DNA of 46,377 bases from DATFES01 sp035457725. Its GTDB lineage: Bacteria > Pseudomonadota > Alphaproteobacteria > CACIAM-22H2. The stretch is taken from positions 1 to 46,377 of the forward strand of contig DATIBC010000020.1 of NCBI GenBank assembly GCA_035457725.1, given 5' to 3'. This document shows, piece after piece, positions 7,741-15,522 of this stretch (the stretch's first letter is position 1; the number at the start of each line of letters is the position of its first letter). The position numbers and the translations under genes were made by a program. The notes beneath the pieces were generated by a model. The model was not told the origin of the DNA. It ran no database searches and was given only the letters and a program-made list of their open reading frames with translations.

Positions 7741-9204
7741 TCATCCGAAGGCGGCGGCGCGGCCGGCGAGCCGCAGCGCCGGCGTTTGTGATCGCGTTTC
7801 TAGATGATAGCGGCGCAAGAGATTCTTCGCCGCCTGCATGCGATAAGCCGCCGAGCCGCGGTGGTCGCTGATCGGTGCATAATCGCGCTCGAGCGCCGGA
7901 ATGACGCGCTCGACCGTCGCCTCCGTCCAAGGTTGTCCCACGAGCGCCGATTCCACCGTGCGGGCGCGCTTGGGCGTCTCGGCCATGCCGCCGAAGCAGA
8001 TCCGCGCCTCGACCGCCTTGCCGTCGGCGACCCGGACGTTAAAACAGCCGCAGACCGCGGAAATATCCTGATCGAAGCGCTTCGAAAGCTTATAGCACTT
8101 GAGGCGCGTCGGATCGTCGAGCAGCGGAACGTCGATCCGCTCGACGAACTCGTCGGGAGCACGGTCCTGGTTGCCGTAGGCGATGAAAAAATCCTCGAGC
8201 GGCATGGTTCGCCGCGCGATACCTCGACGCAAGACCAAACGCGCACCGAGCGCGATCAGCGCTGGCGGCGCGTCGGCGATCGGCGAGCCATTGGCGATGT
8301 TGCCGCCGATAGTGCCGACATTGCGCACCTGCAGGGCGCCGAGCCGGCGGATCAATTCGGCGAAATCGGGGAAGTGACGGGCGATGATCCCCTCGGCGTC
8401 GCTATAGGCCGCACCTGCGCCGATCTCGAGCGTCGTGCCGGTCGCGACGATTTCGCGTAGCGCGGCGACGCGACCGATGTCGATGATCGAAGCGAGGCGT
8501 CGACGCTGCTTGGTGACCCACAGGCCGACATCGGTTGCTCCGGCGACGATCACCGCGTCGCGATGCGCGGTGCGCAGGCGCGCCAGCTCCTCGACATCGG
8601 TGGGAGAAAACCAGCGCTGGCCGCGATACTCGAACGACAACGTGCCCTGGCGGCGAATCTCCTTGAGCAGAGACAGATCGCGACCGCGCCGCGCCTCGTC
8701 CCAGTGCGGGCGCGGCAGGTCATACATCGTCTCGGCGGCGGAGACGATCGGTCCGTAACCGGTGCAGCGGCAGAGGTTTCCCGCCAGCACGTCGCCGATG
8801 CGTTGCCGATCCGGCTTCACGCCGGTCAGATACAACGCATAGAGCGACATGACGAATCCCGGCGTGCAGAAGCCACATTGCGATCCGTGGCAATCGACGA
8901 TTGCCTGTTGGCAGGGATGCAGCCCGCCGTCCGGGCGCGCGAGATGCTCGACCGTGACGACCGCGCGGCCCTCGAGCATCGGGACGAGTTGAATGCAGGC
9001 GTTGACCGCGCGATAGCGCACCGCTTCTCCGTCCAATTCGCCGACCACGACGGTGCAGGCGCCGCAGTCACCCTCGGCGCAGGCTTCCTTGGTGCCGGTG
9101 AGACGCTTGGCCCGGCGTAGATAATTGAGCAGCGTCGTCGTCGGCGGAACGTCACGGGCGACTTCGATCTCGCCGTTCAATACGAAGGTAATCTGATCGG
9201 ACAT
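7741..9204 (-). CDS. xdhA: Xanthine dehydrogenase, [2Fe-2S]/FAD subunit
   Basis: A 487-residue small subunit of xanthine dehydrogenase that passes electrons from the Mo centre through two iron-sulfur clusters to FAD and NAD+. The plant-type cluster ligands are Cys42, Cys47, Cys50 and Cys70 (in CAEGDCGAC and later). The second cluster has Cys110 and Cys113 (CGFC) and Cys145 and Cys147 (CRC). The FAD domain begins around residue 195, with VAGATDVGLWV and NVGTIGGNIANGSPIAD as FAD-binding motifs. All ligands are present, so the subunit looks functional. The ATG at 9204 opens the purine unit xdhA-xdhB-puuD. The upstream gap of 93 bases to the DapA-like gene could hold a promoter, although all these genes are co-directional. 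Confidence 0.95.
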   Translation of the reverse strand: MSDQITFVLNGEIEVARDVPPTTTLLNYLRRAKRLTGTKEACAEGDCGACTVVVGELDGEAVRYRAVNACIQLVPMLEGRAVVTVEHLARPDGGLHPCQQAIVDCHGSQCGFCTPGFVMSLYALYLTGVKPDRQRIGDVLAGNLCRCTGYGPIVSAAETMYDLPRPHWDEARRGRDLSLLKEIRRQGTLSFEYRGQRWFSPTDVEELARLRTAHRDAVIVAGATDVGLWVTKQRRRLASIIDIGRVAALREIVATGTTLEIGAGAAYSDAEGIIARHFPDFAELIRRLGALQVRNVGTIGGNIANGSPIADAPPALIALGARLVLRRGIARRTMPLEDFFIAYGNQDRAPDEFVERIDVPLLDDPTRLKCYKLSKRFDQDISAVCGCFNVRVADGKAVEARICFGGMAETPKRARTVESALVGQPWTEATVERVIPALERDYAPISDHRGSAAYRMQAAKNLLRRYHLETRSQTPALRLAGRAAAFG

Positions 9205-9297
9205 ACGCGGGCGCCACGCTCGCAGTGCCTGGACGGACCCTTAACGATACGGGGAATGGCGATTCGCCGCTACGCCGATGCCGGTCCCGGGGCCGTG

Positions 9298-10197
9298 TCA
9301 GGGAAGGGGCCCAAGATGACCCGCCAGCCGCGCGAGGCAAGCTAGTCCGAATGACGTGGCCTGAAGCGTCTTGTCGCGTTGGATGGGCGGCGGCAGCCCG
9401 AGCCGTCGCGCCGCCAGCGCCTTGCCGTAGGTGAGCAGCGTCTCGAGCGACTGCATGACGAAAACAATGACCGGAAGCACGCGAGCATACGCGGCGTCTG
9501 CCGCCCGCTCGTCGCCGCGGGTGAACGCGGCGTGAACCTTGACCAGCGCATCGAAGCAATCGATCGCGGGGATGATGCCGGCGCAGCCGGCGCGCAGATT
9601 GTCGGCGATCTCGAGGCCGCCGCGGCCGTTGAAGACGGTGAGCCGCCCCGCCATGGCTTCGACGATTTCGCTGATCCGCACCGCCGGCCCTTCCCCCTTG
9701 AGAAGGCGGAAATTGCCGCAACGTCGCGCCAGTTCGCCGATCCCCTCGGGCGTCAGGCCGACGCCGAGATATTCGGGCGCATTCTGGATGGCGAACGGAA
9801 ACCCGATGCCATCGCCGACGCGGGAGAAAAAATCGATCAGCTCGGCCTCGGGCGTTTGACCGCCGGGAGGCGGCTGCAAGATCACCCAGTCCGCGCCGAC
9901 GGCGCGCGCATGGCGAGCGGACTCGATCTGCGCCGCGACAGTCGGCTCGTAAATCGTGATCGCCAGCGGCAATCGCCGACCAAGTGCGTCAGCGGTCCAA
10001 TCCATCATCTGGCGACGTTCGGCGACGCTCAGCGCGCGTACTTCGCTCGCCAGGCCAAGAACGGCCACGCCGTTGGCGCGGCCGGCGACGCAGGCCTCGA
10101 CTTGCCGCCGGAGCGCCACCGGATCGAGCGAGCCATCGGCGCGAAAGAACGTGTACAGCATCGGGTAGATGCCGGCGAAGCGCGCGCTTTCGCTCAC
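9298..10197 (-). CDS. DapA-superfamily aldolase/lyase, substrate unknown
   Basis: A 299-residue member of the dihydrodipicolinate synthase/N-acetylneuraminate lyase superfamily of TIM-barrel Schiff-base enzymes. The Schiff-base Lys is probably Lys167 in FRLLKGEGP. The usual TTGE substrate loop is replaced by GLASEV (about residues 48-53), and the position that is normally the catalytic Tyr (in YNxP) reads QNAP with Gln138. It is therefore unlikely to be true DapA and belongs to a catabolic branch acting on 2-keto sugar acids or similar. The start is a GTG at 10197 with GGGAG 10 bases upstream. It lies 34 bases after idnD, suggesting a role with idonate/gluconate-type sugar acids, but the purine genes follow too. 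Confidence 0.8.
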   Translation of the reverse strand: MSESARFAGIYPMLYTFFRADGSLDPVALRRQVEACVAGRANGVAVLGLASEVRALSVAERRQMMDWTADALGRRLPLAITIYEPTVAAQIESARHARAVGADWVILQPPPGGQTPEAELIDFFSRVGDGIGFPFAIQNAPEYLGVGLTPEGIGELARRCGNFRLLKGEGPAVRISEIVEAMAGRLTVFNGRGGLEIADNLRAGCAGIIPAIDCFDALVKVHAAFTRGDERAADAAYARVLPVIVFVMQSLETLLTYGKALAARRLGLPPPIQRDKTLQATSFGLACLARLAGHLGPLP

Positions 10198-10231
10198 CGG
10201 ATTGACGCTCCCGCCGGCGCGTGGACGCGGC

Positions 10232-11266
10232 TCACTCGAAACTGAGTTGCACCTTCATCGCCTTGCGGCGATCGCCGGCAAGCTCGAACGCCTCGCGCGC
10301 CCGGGACAACGGCAGGCTCGCGGTGAGCAGCGGGCGCACGTCGACCAGCTTGCGGTCGATCATGGCGACCGCCCACTCGAACTCCTCGTGGAAACGGAAT
10401 GTGCCGCGCAGGTCGATCTCCTTGGCGACCAATGTATTGAGCGAAAACATCGCCTCGCCGCCGAGGCCAAGCTGAACGATCACGCCGCGTGGCCGGACGC
10501 AAGTCATGGCGCCGGTCAGCGCTGCGGCGTTTCCCGACGCTTCGATGGCGACGTCGAAATAGCCTTTGTCGCGGGTAAACTCGGCGAGCGCTGCCGGCGA
10601 ATGCGCGACATTGACGGTCCGCTCGGCGCCCGCTGTACGCGCCGCGGCGAGGGGTTCGTCGAGGATGTCCGTCGCCACGACTTCGAGCGCGCCTGCACGC
10701 CGCGCGGCGATGATCGACAGACATCCGATCGGACCGCATCCGGTGACGAGAACGCGCCGACCGATCAGCGGGCCAGCCCGACGTACGGCATGCAGCGCCA
10801 CCGCCAGCGGCTCGGCAAACGCCGCCTCGCCCAGCGACGTCGCGGCGCCGACCGGAACCGCTTGCCGCTCCTCGATCACCAGCTCGTCGCAAAACGCGCC
10901 CTGAACGTGCGGAAAGCGCATGGCGCTGCCATAAAAGCGCATGTCGAGGCACTGGTTGGGAAGGCCCTCGAGACAATACCGACAGCCGCCGCAGGGGCGG
11001 CTCGGATTTACCGCAATCCGATCCCCGGGCTTGACGGCGCTGACCCCATCGCCGACCGCGGTCACGGTTCCCGCGACCTCGTGGCCGAGGATCATCGGCT
11101 GCCGGATTCGCACGGTTCCGAAGCCGCCATGCTGGTAATAGTGCAGATCGGAACCGCAAATACCGCCCGCGTCGACCCGCAGCTTGATCGATCGCGGCCC
11201 CATCTCGGGCAGGGCGAGCGTTTCGATGCGAAGATCGCCAGGTGCATGGATGACCGCAGCGCGCAT
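10232..11266 (-). CDS. idnD: L-idonate 5-dehydrogenase (zinc-dependent MDR)
   Basis: A 344-residue zinc-dependent medium-chain dehydrogenase that oxidises L-idonate to 5-keto-D-gluconate. Catalytic zinc ligands are Cys37 (GGICGSDLHYY), His62 and Glu63 (GHEVAG). The structural zinc is held by Cys92, Cys95, Cys98 and Cys106. The NAD(P) motif reads VTGCGPIG. Stretches such as DMRFYGSAM, KGYFDVAIEASG and KEIDLRGTFRF match IdnD as I remember it more closely than sorbitol or threonine dehydrogenases. Two ATGs lie at 11272 and 11266; GGGGA abuts the first and stands 6-7 bases from the second, so I use 11266. The partner gene idnO is divergent across a 147-base gap, where shared regulation is expected. 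Confidence 0.85.
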   Translation of the reverse strand: MRAAVIHAPGDLRIETLALPEMGPRSIKLRVDAGGICGSDLHYYQHGGFGTVRIRQPMILGHEVAGTVTAVGDGVSAVKPGDRIAVNPSRPCGGCRYCLEGLPNQCLDMRFYGSAMRFPHVQGAFCDELVIEERQAVPVGAATSLGEAAFAEPLAVALHAVRRAGPLIGRRVLVTGCGPIGCLSIIAARRAGALEVVATDILDEPLAAARTAGAERTVNVAHSPAALAEFTRDKGYFDVAIEASGNAAALTGAMTCVRPRGVIVQLGLGGEAMFSLNTLVAKEIDLRGTFRFHEEFEWAVAMIDRKLVDVRPLLTASLPLSRAREAFELAGDRRKAMKVQLSFE

Positions 11267-11413
11267 GTGCATTCCCCGTTGGCTGCGCGGACGACGCAAG
11301 GAATATCCCACGAGCGACCATCGCACAATGCTTGCGGCCGATTGCCCGAGCGACGCGCTGGGACTACCGTCGATGACCAGCGCTAAGCAGGAACGAACGA
11401 TGACGGGAAAAGC

Positions 11414-12181
11414 GTGAGCGTTGCTTTATTCGACTTGACCGGCCGGCGCGCGCTCGTGACCGGGAGCAGCCGCGGGATCGGATTGGCGCTGGCGCGCGGG
11501 TTCGCCGCCGCGGGCGCATCGCTGGTGCTCAATGCGCGCGACCAGACGGCGCTCGAGCGCGCCGCCGAGGATTTGCGCCGCCAAGGCGGCACCGTCGCGC
11601 TCGCGCCGTTCGACGCTACCGACGGCGCCGGGGTGCGCGCCGCGGTCGACCGGATCGAGCGCGACATAGGCCCGATCGACATCCTGGTGAACAACGCCGG
11701 CATGCAACGTCGCATGCCGCTCGAGGACTATCCGGAGGAGACCTGGCGCGAGATCATGCGAACCAATCTCGACAGCGTTTTCCTGGTTGGCCAGGCGGTG
11801 GCTCGCCACATGATCAAGCGCCGGAAGGGCAAGATCATCAACGTTTGCTCGGTGCAAAGCGAACTCGGACGGCCGACGATCGCGCCCTACACGGCAAGCA
11901 AGGGCGGCGTGAAGATGTTGACCAAAGGGATGGCCATCGACTGGGGCAAGTACAACATCCAGGTTAACGGATTGGGGCCGGGCTACTTCAAGACCGAGCT
12001 TAACGCGGCGCTGGTCGCCGACGAGGCGTTCACCGGCTGGCTTTTGGCGCGAACGCCGCTCAAACGCTGGGGCGAGGTCGACGAGCTGATCGGGGCGGCC
12101 ATTTTTCTCGCCTCTCCGGCGTCCGACTTCGTGACCGGCCACATCCTCTATGTCGATGGCGGCGTCACGGCGTCGCTGTGA
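11414..12181 (+). CDS. idnO: Gluconate 5-dehydrogenase (SDR family)
   Basis: A 255-residue classical short-chain dehydrogenase that reduces 5-keto-D-gluconate to D-gluconate, the second step of L-idonate catabolism. The cofactor motif is TGSSRGIG (residues 16-23), NNAG follows at 93-96, and the catalytic set is Ser146, Tyr159 and Lys163. The segment NVCSVQSELGRPTIAPY and the C-terminal DFVTGHILYVDGG match IdnO/Gno enzymes well. The start is a GTG at 11414 with GGGA upstream. It is divergent from idnD, so together the pair could convert L-idonate to D-gluconate with little net redox change. No gluconate kinase or idonate transporter is in the window. Confidence 0.85.
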   Translation: MSVALFDLTGRRALVTGSSRGIGLALARGFAAAGASLVLNARDQTALERAAEDLRRQGGTVALAPFDATDGAGVRAAVDRIERDIGPIDILVNNAGMQRRMPLEDYPEETWREIMRTNLDSVFLVGQAVARHMIKRRKGKIINVCSVQSELGRPTIAPYTASKGGVKMLTKGMAIDWGKYNIQVNGLGPGYFKTELNAALVADEAFTGWLLARTPLKRWGEVDELIGAAIFLASPASDFVTGHILYVDGGVTASL

Positions 12182-12261
12182 AACAGAATTATGCAATTAG
12201 TATGAATAGGTTATATACGATTCGACGAACGCCTGAACTGACCGCGGATTGCGCTGCTGCG

Positions 12262-12290
12262 TTGCAAATCGCGCCGGAACCCCTTATATA
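12262..12290 (+). promoter_or_regulatory. Candidate sigma-70 promoter of the cold-shock gene
   Basis: TTGCAA at 12262-12267 and TATATA at 12285-12290 are separated by 17 bases, close to the sigma-70 consensus, in a locally AT-richer stretch. Transcription from here would give a 5' leader of about 140 bases before the cold-shock start codon. Long leaders are usual for cspA-type genes, where RNA structure controls translation with temperature. A second AT-rich patch around 12205-12217 could be an alternative promoter. Confidence 0.5.
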
Positions 12291-12437
12291 CAGGTCTGTA
12301 ATTATCTGCTTCGGCCGCTTGCCGATCCGCCCCGCAACGGGGCGTCTCTTCAAGATACCCATGAAGCCGATAACTGCCTCGTGTTCGCGCGACAAATTCG
12401 TGTGGGCGCGGGATTCGTCACACTAACGGAGGCCATC

Positions 12438-12641
12438 ATGGCTATCGGTACAGTAAAGTTCTTCAACGCCCAGCGCGGCTTCGGATTCATCCAACCGAGC
12501 GACGGTTCGAAGGACGTCTTCGTCCACATTTCGGCCGTGCAACGCGCCGGTCTTGCAACGCTCAACGAGGGTCAGCAAATCTCGTTCGACGTCGTGCAGG
12601 AACGCGGCAAGTCGGCGGCGGCGAATCTCAAGCTTGCTTGA
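12438..12641 (+). CDS. Cold-shock domain protein (CspA family)
   Basis: A 67-residue single cold-shock domain protein that binds single-stranded RNA/DNA and can act as an RNA chaperone. RNP1 is visible as RGFGFIQP and RNP2 as DVFVHISA, and the N-terminus GTVKFFNAQ is canonical. The ATG at 12438 has AACGGAGG 5 bases upstream. A promoter and long leader lie upstream and two strong hairpins follow the stop, so it appears to be a single-gene transcription unit. Alphaproteobacteria usually carry several paralogues, so I give no specific symbol. Whether it responds to cold or to stationary phase cannot be told from sequence. Confidence 0.95.
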   Translation: MAIGTVKFFNAQRGFGFIQPSDGSKDVFVHISAVQRAGLATLNEGQQISFDVVQERGKSAAANLKLA

Positions 12642-12643
12642 GT

Positions 12644-12665
12644 CGATCGGGCACACGCCCGATCG
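12644..12665 (+). terminator. Hairpin directly after the cold-shock gene
   Basis: A perfect 9-bp inverted repeat, CGATCGGGC / GCCCGATCG, with loop ACAC, begins three bases after the stop codon. It is followed by AGACGAAAAACGA rather than a T-run, so alone it may stabilise the 3' end of the mRNA or assist termination with the next hairpin. Confidence 0.55.
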
Positions 12666-12681
12666 ATAGACGAAAAACGAA

Positions 12682-12709
12682 GGAGCGGCGGCGCGATTGC
12701 CGCCGCTCC
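12682..12709 (+). terminator. Probable transcription terminator of the cold-shock gene
   Basis: A perfect 11-bp GC-rich stem, GGAGCGGCGGC / GCCGCCGCTCC, with a 6-base loop GCGATT, followed by GACGTTTGAATTTCTG, a weak U-rich tail. It is the second of two consecutive hairpins between the cold-shock gene and the next gene, and the better terminator candidate. Confidence 0.65.
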
Positions 12710-12762
12710 GACGTTTGAATTTCTGAGGCGGCCCATGATGCGGGCGGCAGGGAGAGCGACTC

Positions 12763-13005
12763 ATGGTCCGTGCCAAAATCCCCGGCTTTGAGGCCTTAAC
12801 CGAGGAGGCGCGCCGCATTCGCGCCGCCGCGAACAAGGTGCCGGAGTGGAAGACGATTATGGACGCCGAGTCGAAGCAGCGCGACGCGCTCGCCGCCAAG
12901 CAACGCGCCGCGCGTCTCGCGCACGAAACCAAGGCCGCCGCCGAACGCGCCAATAAGCCGGCGACCGCGCCGGCCAAGCGACGCCCCGCGCGCGCCAAGA
13001 AATGA
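12763..13005 (+). CDS. Small basic hypothetical protein (80 aa)
   Basis: An 80-residue, strongly basic protein. The first two thirds look like a long charged helix (LTEEARRIRAAANKVPEW, then MDAESKQRDALAAKQRAARL). The tail is Ala/Pro/Lys/Arg-rich and ends RRPARAKK, resembling nucleic-acid-binding tails of histone-H1-like bacterial proteins. The ATG has GGGAGAG about 7 bases upstream, which supports translation. There is no signal peptide or membrane segment. It lies between the cold-shock gene's terminators and the formyltransferase-like gene. No function can be assigned; binding to DNA or RNA through the tail is an inference. Confidence 0.6.
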   Translation: MVRAKIPGFEALTEEARRIRAAANKVPEWKTIMDAESKQRDALAAKQRAARLAHETKAAAERANKPATAPAKRRPARAKK

Positions 13006-13127
13006 CTGCGCGCTGCCACGCCAGGCGGAGTTCCCCCGAGTAAAATTCGCGACGCGCTTGCCGCGGCGCGCGGATGCTGGCAGCCTTTAGCGCCGCAAGC
13101 GCGAAATCGGCGCATTGGCGAGGGGGC

Positions 13128-14057
13128 ATGCGAATCGTCGTCCACGGACAGCAGGCTTTCGGCAAGGCCGTGCTCGAGGCGCTGCTGAAACGCGGCGAGA
13201 ACGTCGTCGCGGTCTACGCGGCGCCGGATCGCGCAGGCGAGAAGGCCGATCCGCTCAAGGCGGCGGCGCTCGCCGCGGGATTGCCCGTTCGCCAGCCGAA
13301 ATCGTTTCGCGATCCGGCGGTGATCGACGAGTTTCGCGCTCTCGCGCCCGACCTACAGGCGATGGCGTACGTGACCTTGTACGTGCCTTCGGCCTTTCTC
13401 GACATCCCGAGGCGGGGCAGCATTCAATTTCATCCCTCGCTTTTACCGCGCCATCGCGGGCCGAGCTCGATCAACTGGCCGATTATCATGGGCGAGCGCG
13501 ATACCGGATTGTCGATCTTCTGGCCCGACGACGGTCTCGATACCGGCGACATCTTGCTGCAAAGATCGACACCGATCGGCCCCGACGACACGTTGGGCAG
13601 CGTCTATTTCGACCGACTGTTTCCGATGGGCGTGACGGCGATGCTGGAGGCCATCGACTTGATCAAAGCCGGGAAGGCACCGCGGCTCAAGCAAGACGAG
13701 AGTGTCGCGACCTACGAAGGCTGGTGCGGCCACGACAACGCGCGCATCGATTGGAGCAAGCCGCTGCGCCAGACCTACGATCTAATTCGCGGCTGCAACC
13801 CTCAACCCGGCGCATGGACCATGTACAAGGGTGAGGTCTTGCGGATTTACGACGCTCGCCCTATCCCGGCGCGTCAGCCGGCTGGAATCGGTGGCCGCAT
13901 GGGCCAAGCGGTCGCCGTCGACGGCGAGTCGATCAGTGTCGCTTGCGCCGACGGGCGCATGAAGTTGCTGCGGATCAAGCTCGGCGACGGACCGAAAACG
14001 AAAGCCGGTGAACTCGCGCCGATGATCGGCCTCGCCGCTGGGACGCAGTTCGACTGA
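13128..14057 (+). CDS. Stand-alone 10-formyltetrahydrofolate hydrolase/formyltransferase-like protein
   Basis: A 309-residue formyl-transferase-fold protein with an N-terminal Rossmann-like formyl_trans_N domain (about 1-200) and a C-terminal Fmt-C-like barrel domain. Key sequence is FHPSLLPRHRGPSSINWPI followed by SIFWPDDGLDTGDILLQ, which from memory is closer to the hydrolase domain of 10-formyl-THF dehydrogenase (ALDH1L1) than to methionyl-tRNA formyltransferase or PurN. The catalytic His (in FHPSLLP) and Asp (in GLDTGD) are present, but the Asn that precedes the His by two positions in Fmt/PurN is Gln here (SIQFH). There is no carrier domain or aldehyde-dehydrogenase domain. The ATG at 13128 is preceded by GAGGGGG. 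It could release formate from 10-formyl-THF or transfer formyl to an unknown amine. Confidence 0.75.
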   Translation: MRIVVHGQQAFGKAVLEALLKRGENVVAVYAAPDRAGEKADPLKAAALAAGLPVRQPKSFRDPAVIDEFRALAPDLQAMAYVTLYVPSAFLDIPRRGSIQFHPSLLPRHRGPSSINWPIIMGERDTGLSIFWPDDGLDTGDILLQRSTPIGPDDTLGSVYFDRLFPMGVTAMLEAIDLIKAGKAPRLKQDESVATYEGWCGHDNARIDWSKPLRQTYDLIRGCNPQPGAWTMYKGEVLRIYDARPIPARQPAGIGGRMGQAVAVDGESISVACADGRMKLLRIKLGDGPKTKAGELAPMIGLAAGTQFD

Positions 14058-14072
14058 TCGAAGCCGGGGCGA

Positions 14073-14465
14073 TCAGCGAATGCTGAAGCCGAAGGCCTGC
14101 TTGACCTTGAGCTCCTCGCAAAACCCGCGATCCTTGTACTTTTTGAAATACGAGTCGAGGCTGGTGCGCAGGATCTCCTCCGCGTCGTAGCGGCCCAGGC
14201 CCCAATCGCGGAAGTCATCGATGCGGCGCTTACAGTAGGTCGGATCGGACGCGCTTTGGCCGATCGGCGCGCTGGCGAGCTTGGCGTCGCCCCGAAGGTC
14301 GCCGCCGTTCATCATGCAGCGAGCGCCCTCGATAACGATGTAGGAGGCCTGCTCGCAGTCGAGCCTCGCCTGGTTGTTCGGGCCGCCGTCGCATGCCCCG
14401 AGCCCAGCTACGACGGCAATGGCGCCCAGGCCGCGGCACATGCCGCGGAACATGGCAGTGGACAT
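14073..14465 (-). CDS. Hypothetical lipoprotein with Cys-rich C-terminal region
   Basis: A protein of about 130 residues with a lipoprotein signal peptide (basic start, hydrophobic AIAVVAGL, lipobox LGAC), so probably anchored in a membrane facing the periplasm. The mature part has four further Cys residues (in LDCEQ, ARCMM, TYCKR and GFCEE), which could form two disulfides in the periplasm. I recognise no family. I use the ATG at 14465; a GTG at 14498 would add 11 residues, and neither has a good ribosome binding site. It converges with the formyltransferase-like gene 15 bases away. A TATAAA in the AT-rich stretch near 14540 (minus strand) may be its -10 box. Confidence 0.6.
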   Translation of the reverse strand: MSTAMFRGMCRGLGAIAVVAGLGACDGGPNNQARLDCEQASYIVIEGARCMMNGGDLRGDAKLASAPIGQSASDPTYCKRRIDDFRDWGLGRYDAEEILRTSLDSYFKKYKDRGFCEELKVKQAFGFSIR

Positions 14466-14573
14466 GATACTTGTACTCGCGAAGTTGCCCCAGTTCACGG
14501 GGCAAGTTTACGCGAGCAATCGTTAATTCCTACTTAAGTGTTTTATATCAGATAGTTACGCGATGATCCGAGG

Positions 14574-14687
14574 TCAGGCGCGGCCGATCCACCAGACGAA
14601 AAGCAAGAAAAGCAGCGCCGTGAACGTCAGCCACAGGAGGAACTGACGGTCGCGAATCGGATTCGGCTTTCGGCGTTTCGCGCCCAT
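14574..14687 (-). CDS. Single-pass membrane microprotein (37 aa)
   Basis: A 37-residue frame: a basic N-terminus (MGAKRRKPNPIRDR), one strongly hydrophobic segment (LLWLTFTALLFLLFVWWI) and a short GRA tail. This is the textbook layout of a small membrane protein with its N-terminus inside by the positive-inside rule. The ATG at 14687 has GGAG 8 bases upstream, supporting translation. It lies alone between the lipoprotein gene and the divergent DUF2238 gene. Small proteins of this type often modulate a larger membrane complex, but nothing here shows the partner. The alternative is a chance frame, which the ribosome binding site and the coherent topology argue against. Confidence 0.55.
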   Translation of the reverse strand: MGAKRRKPNPIRDRQFLLWLTFTALLFLLFVWWIGRA

Positions 14688-14783
14688 GGGCGGATCTCCG
14701 CTAAGCCCGGTCGTCCCAAGTCTAGCGCCGGAGGCGCCGCTGGGCCAAGATCGGTGAAGCGAGCGGATTTGGAGCAGGGCGCG

Positions 14784-15506
14784 GTGACTTTCGTCTCCCA
14801 TCAGCGATATCAGATGCTGCTCGCCGCGGCGTTTCTCGCCGTCTTCGCCGCGCTCGCGATCGATCCGTATGATCGCGCCGATTGGGCCCTCGAGAACGCG
14901 CTTGTCATCGTCTTCATCGCCGCGATGACGCTCGCGTTTCGTCGCTTCGCATTCTCGCGACTGTCCTACACGCTGATCTTTCTCTTTCTGTGCCTGCACG
15001 AAGTCGGCGCCCATTACACCTACTCGGAGGTGCCCTACGACGCGTGGACACGCACGCTACTCGGCGTGTCGCTCAACGAGTTCCTCGACTGGCGCCGCAA
15101 TCACTTCGATCGGCTGGTTCATTTTCTTTACGGTCTGCTGCTGGCGTATCCGGTGCGCGAACTATTCTTGCGCATAGCGAGCGTGCGCGGCTTTTGGGGA
15201 TATTTTCTGCCACTCGACCTGACGATGTCGACGTCGATGGTGTTCGAGCTGTTCGAATGGGGCGCGGCGGAGTTCTTCGGGGGCGATCTGGGAGTGGCTT
15301 ATCTTGGCACCCAGGGCGATCAGTGGGACGCCCAGAAAGACATGGCGCTCGCCAGCCTCGGCGCGCTCACCGCGATGTCGATCACCGCGGCAATCAATAT
15401 CCGACTGCAGCGCGATTTCGCCAGTGAATGGATCGAGAGCCTGCGCGCCAAGGATCACCGCCCGCTAGGCGAAGAGGCTGTGGCGAGGATGCTTCGTCGC
15501 GATTAG
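14784..15506 (+). CDS. DUF2238 (YjdF-like) integral membrane protein
   Basis: A polytopic membrane protein of about 240 residues of the DUF2238 family (YjdF in E. coli), function unknown. Hydrophobic segments alternate with conserved acidic/aromatic patches: LHEVGAHYTYSEVPY, FDRLVHFLYGLLLAYP, FELFEWGAAEFFG and YLGTQGDQWDAQKDM. The conserved His/Glu/Asp residues in these membrane-edge motifs suggest a metal- or proton-linked role (inference). The GTG at 14784 has GGAG 9 bases upstream; an in-frame GTG at 14754 would add ten polar residues. The gene converges with the AAA+ ATPase gene, with 16 bases between the stops. It diverges from the 37-residue membrane protein. Confidence 0.8.
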   Translation: MTFVSHQRYQMLLAAAFLAVFAALAIDPYDRADWALENALVIVFIAAMTLAFRRFAFSRLSYTLIFLFLCLHEVGAHYTYSEVPYDAWTRTLLGVSLNEFLDWRRNHFDRLVHFLYGLLLAYPVRELFLRIASVRGFWGYFLPLDLTMSTSMVFELFEWGAAEFFGGDLGVAYLGTQGDQWDAQKDMALASLGALTAMSITAAINIRLQRDFASEWIESLRAKDHRPLGEEAVARMLRRD

Positions 15507-15522
15507 GCGACGGCCGGGACGG

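Noticed and set aside
12182..12437. A possible riboswitch in the leader of the cold-shock gene.
   Set aside because: I could not match any known riboswitch class. A long leader is normal for cold-shock genes, so only a promoter was called.
12423..13145. A 240-codon minus-strand frame over the cold-shock gene and the small basic protein gene.
   Set aside because: It is antisense to a certain cold-shock gene and to a plus-strand frame with a good ribosome site; its sequence is Arg/Ala/Ser-rich noise.
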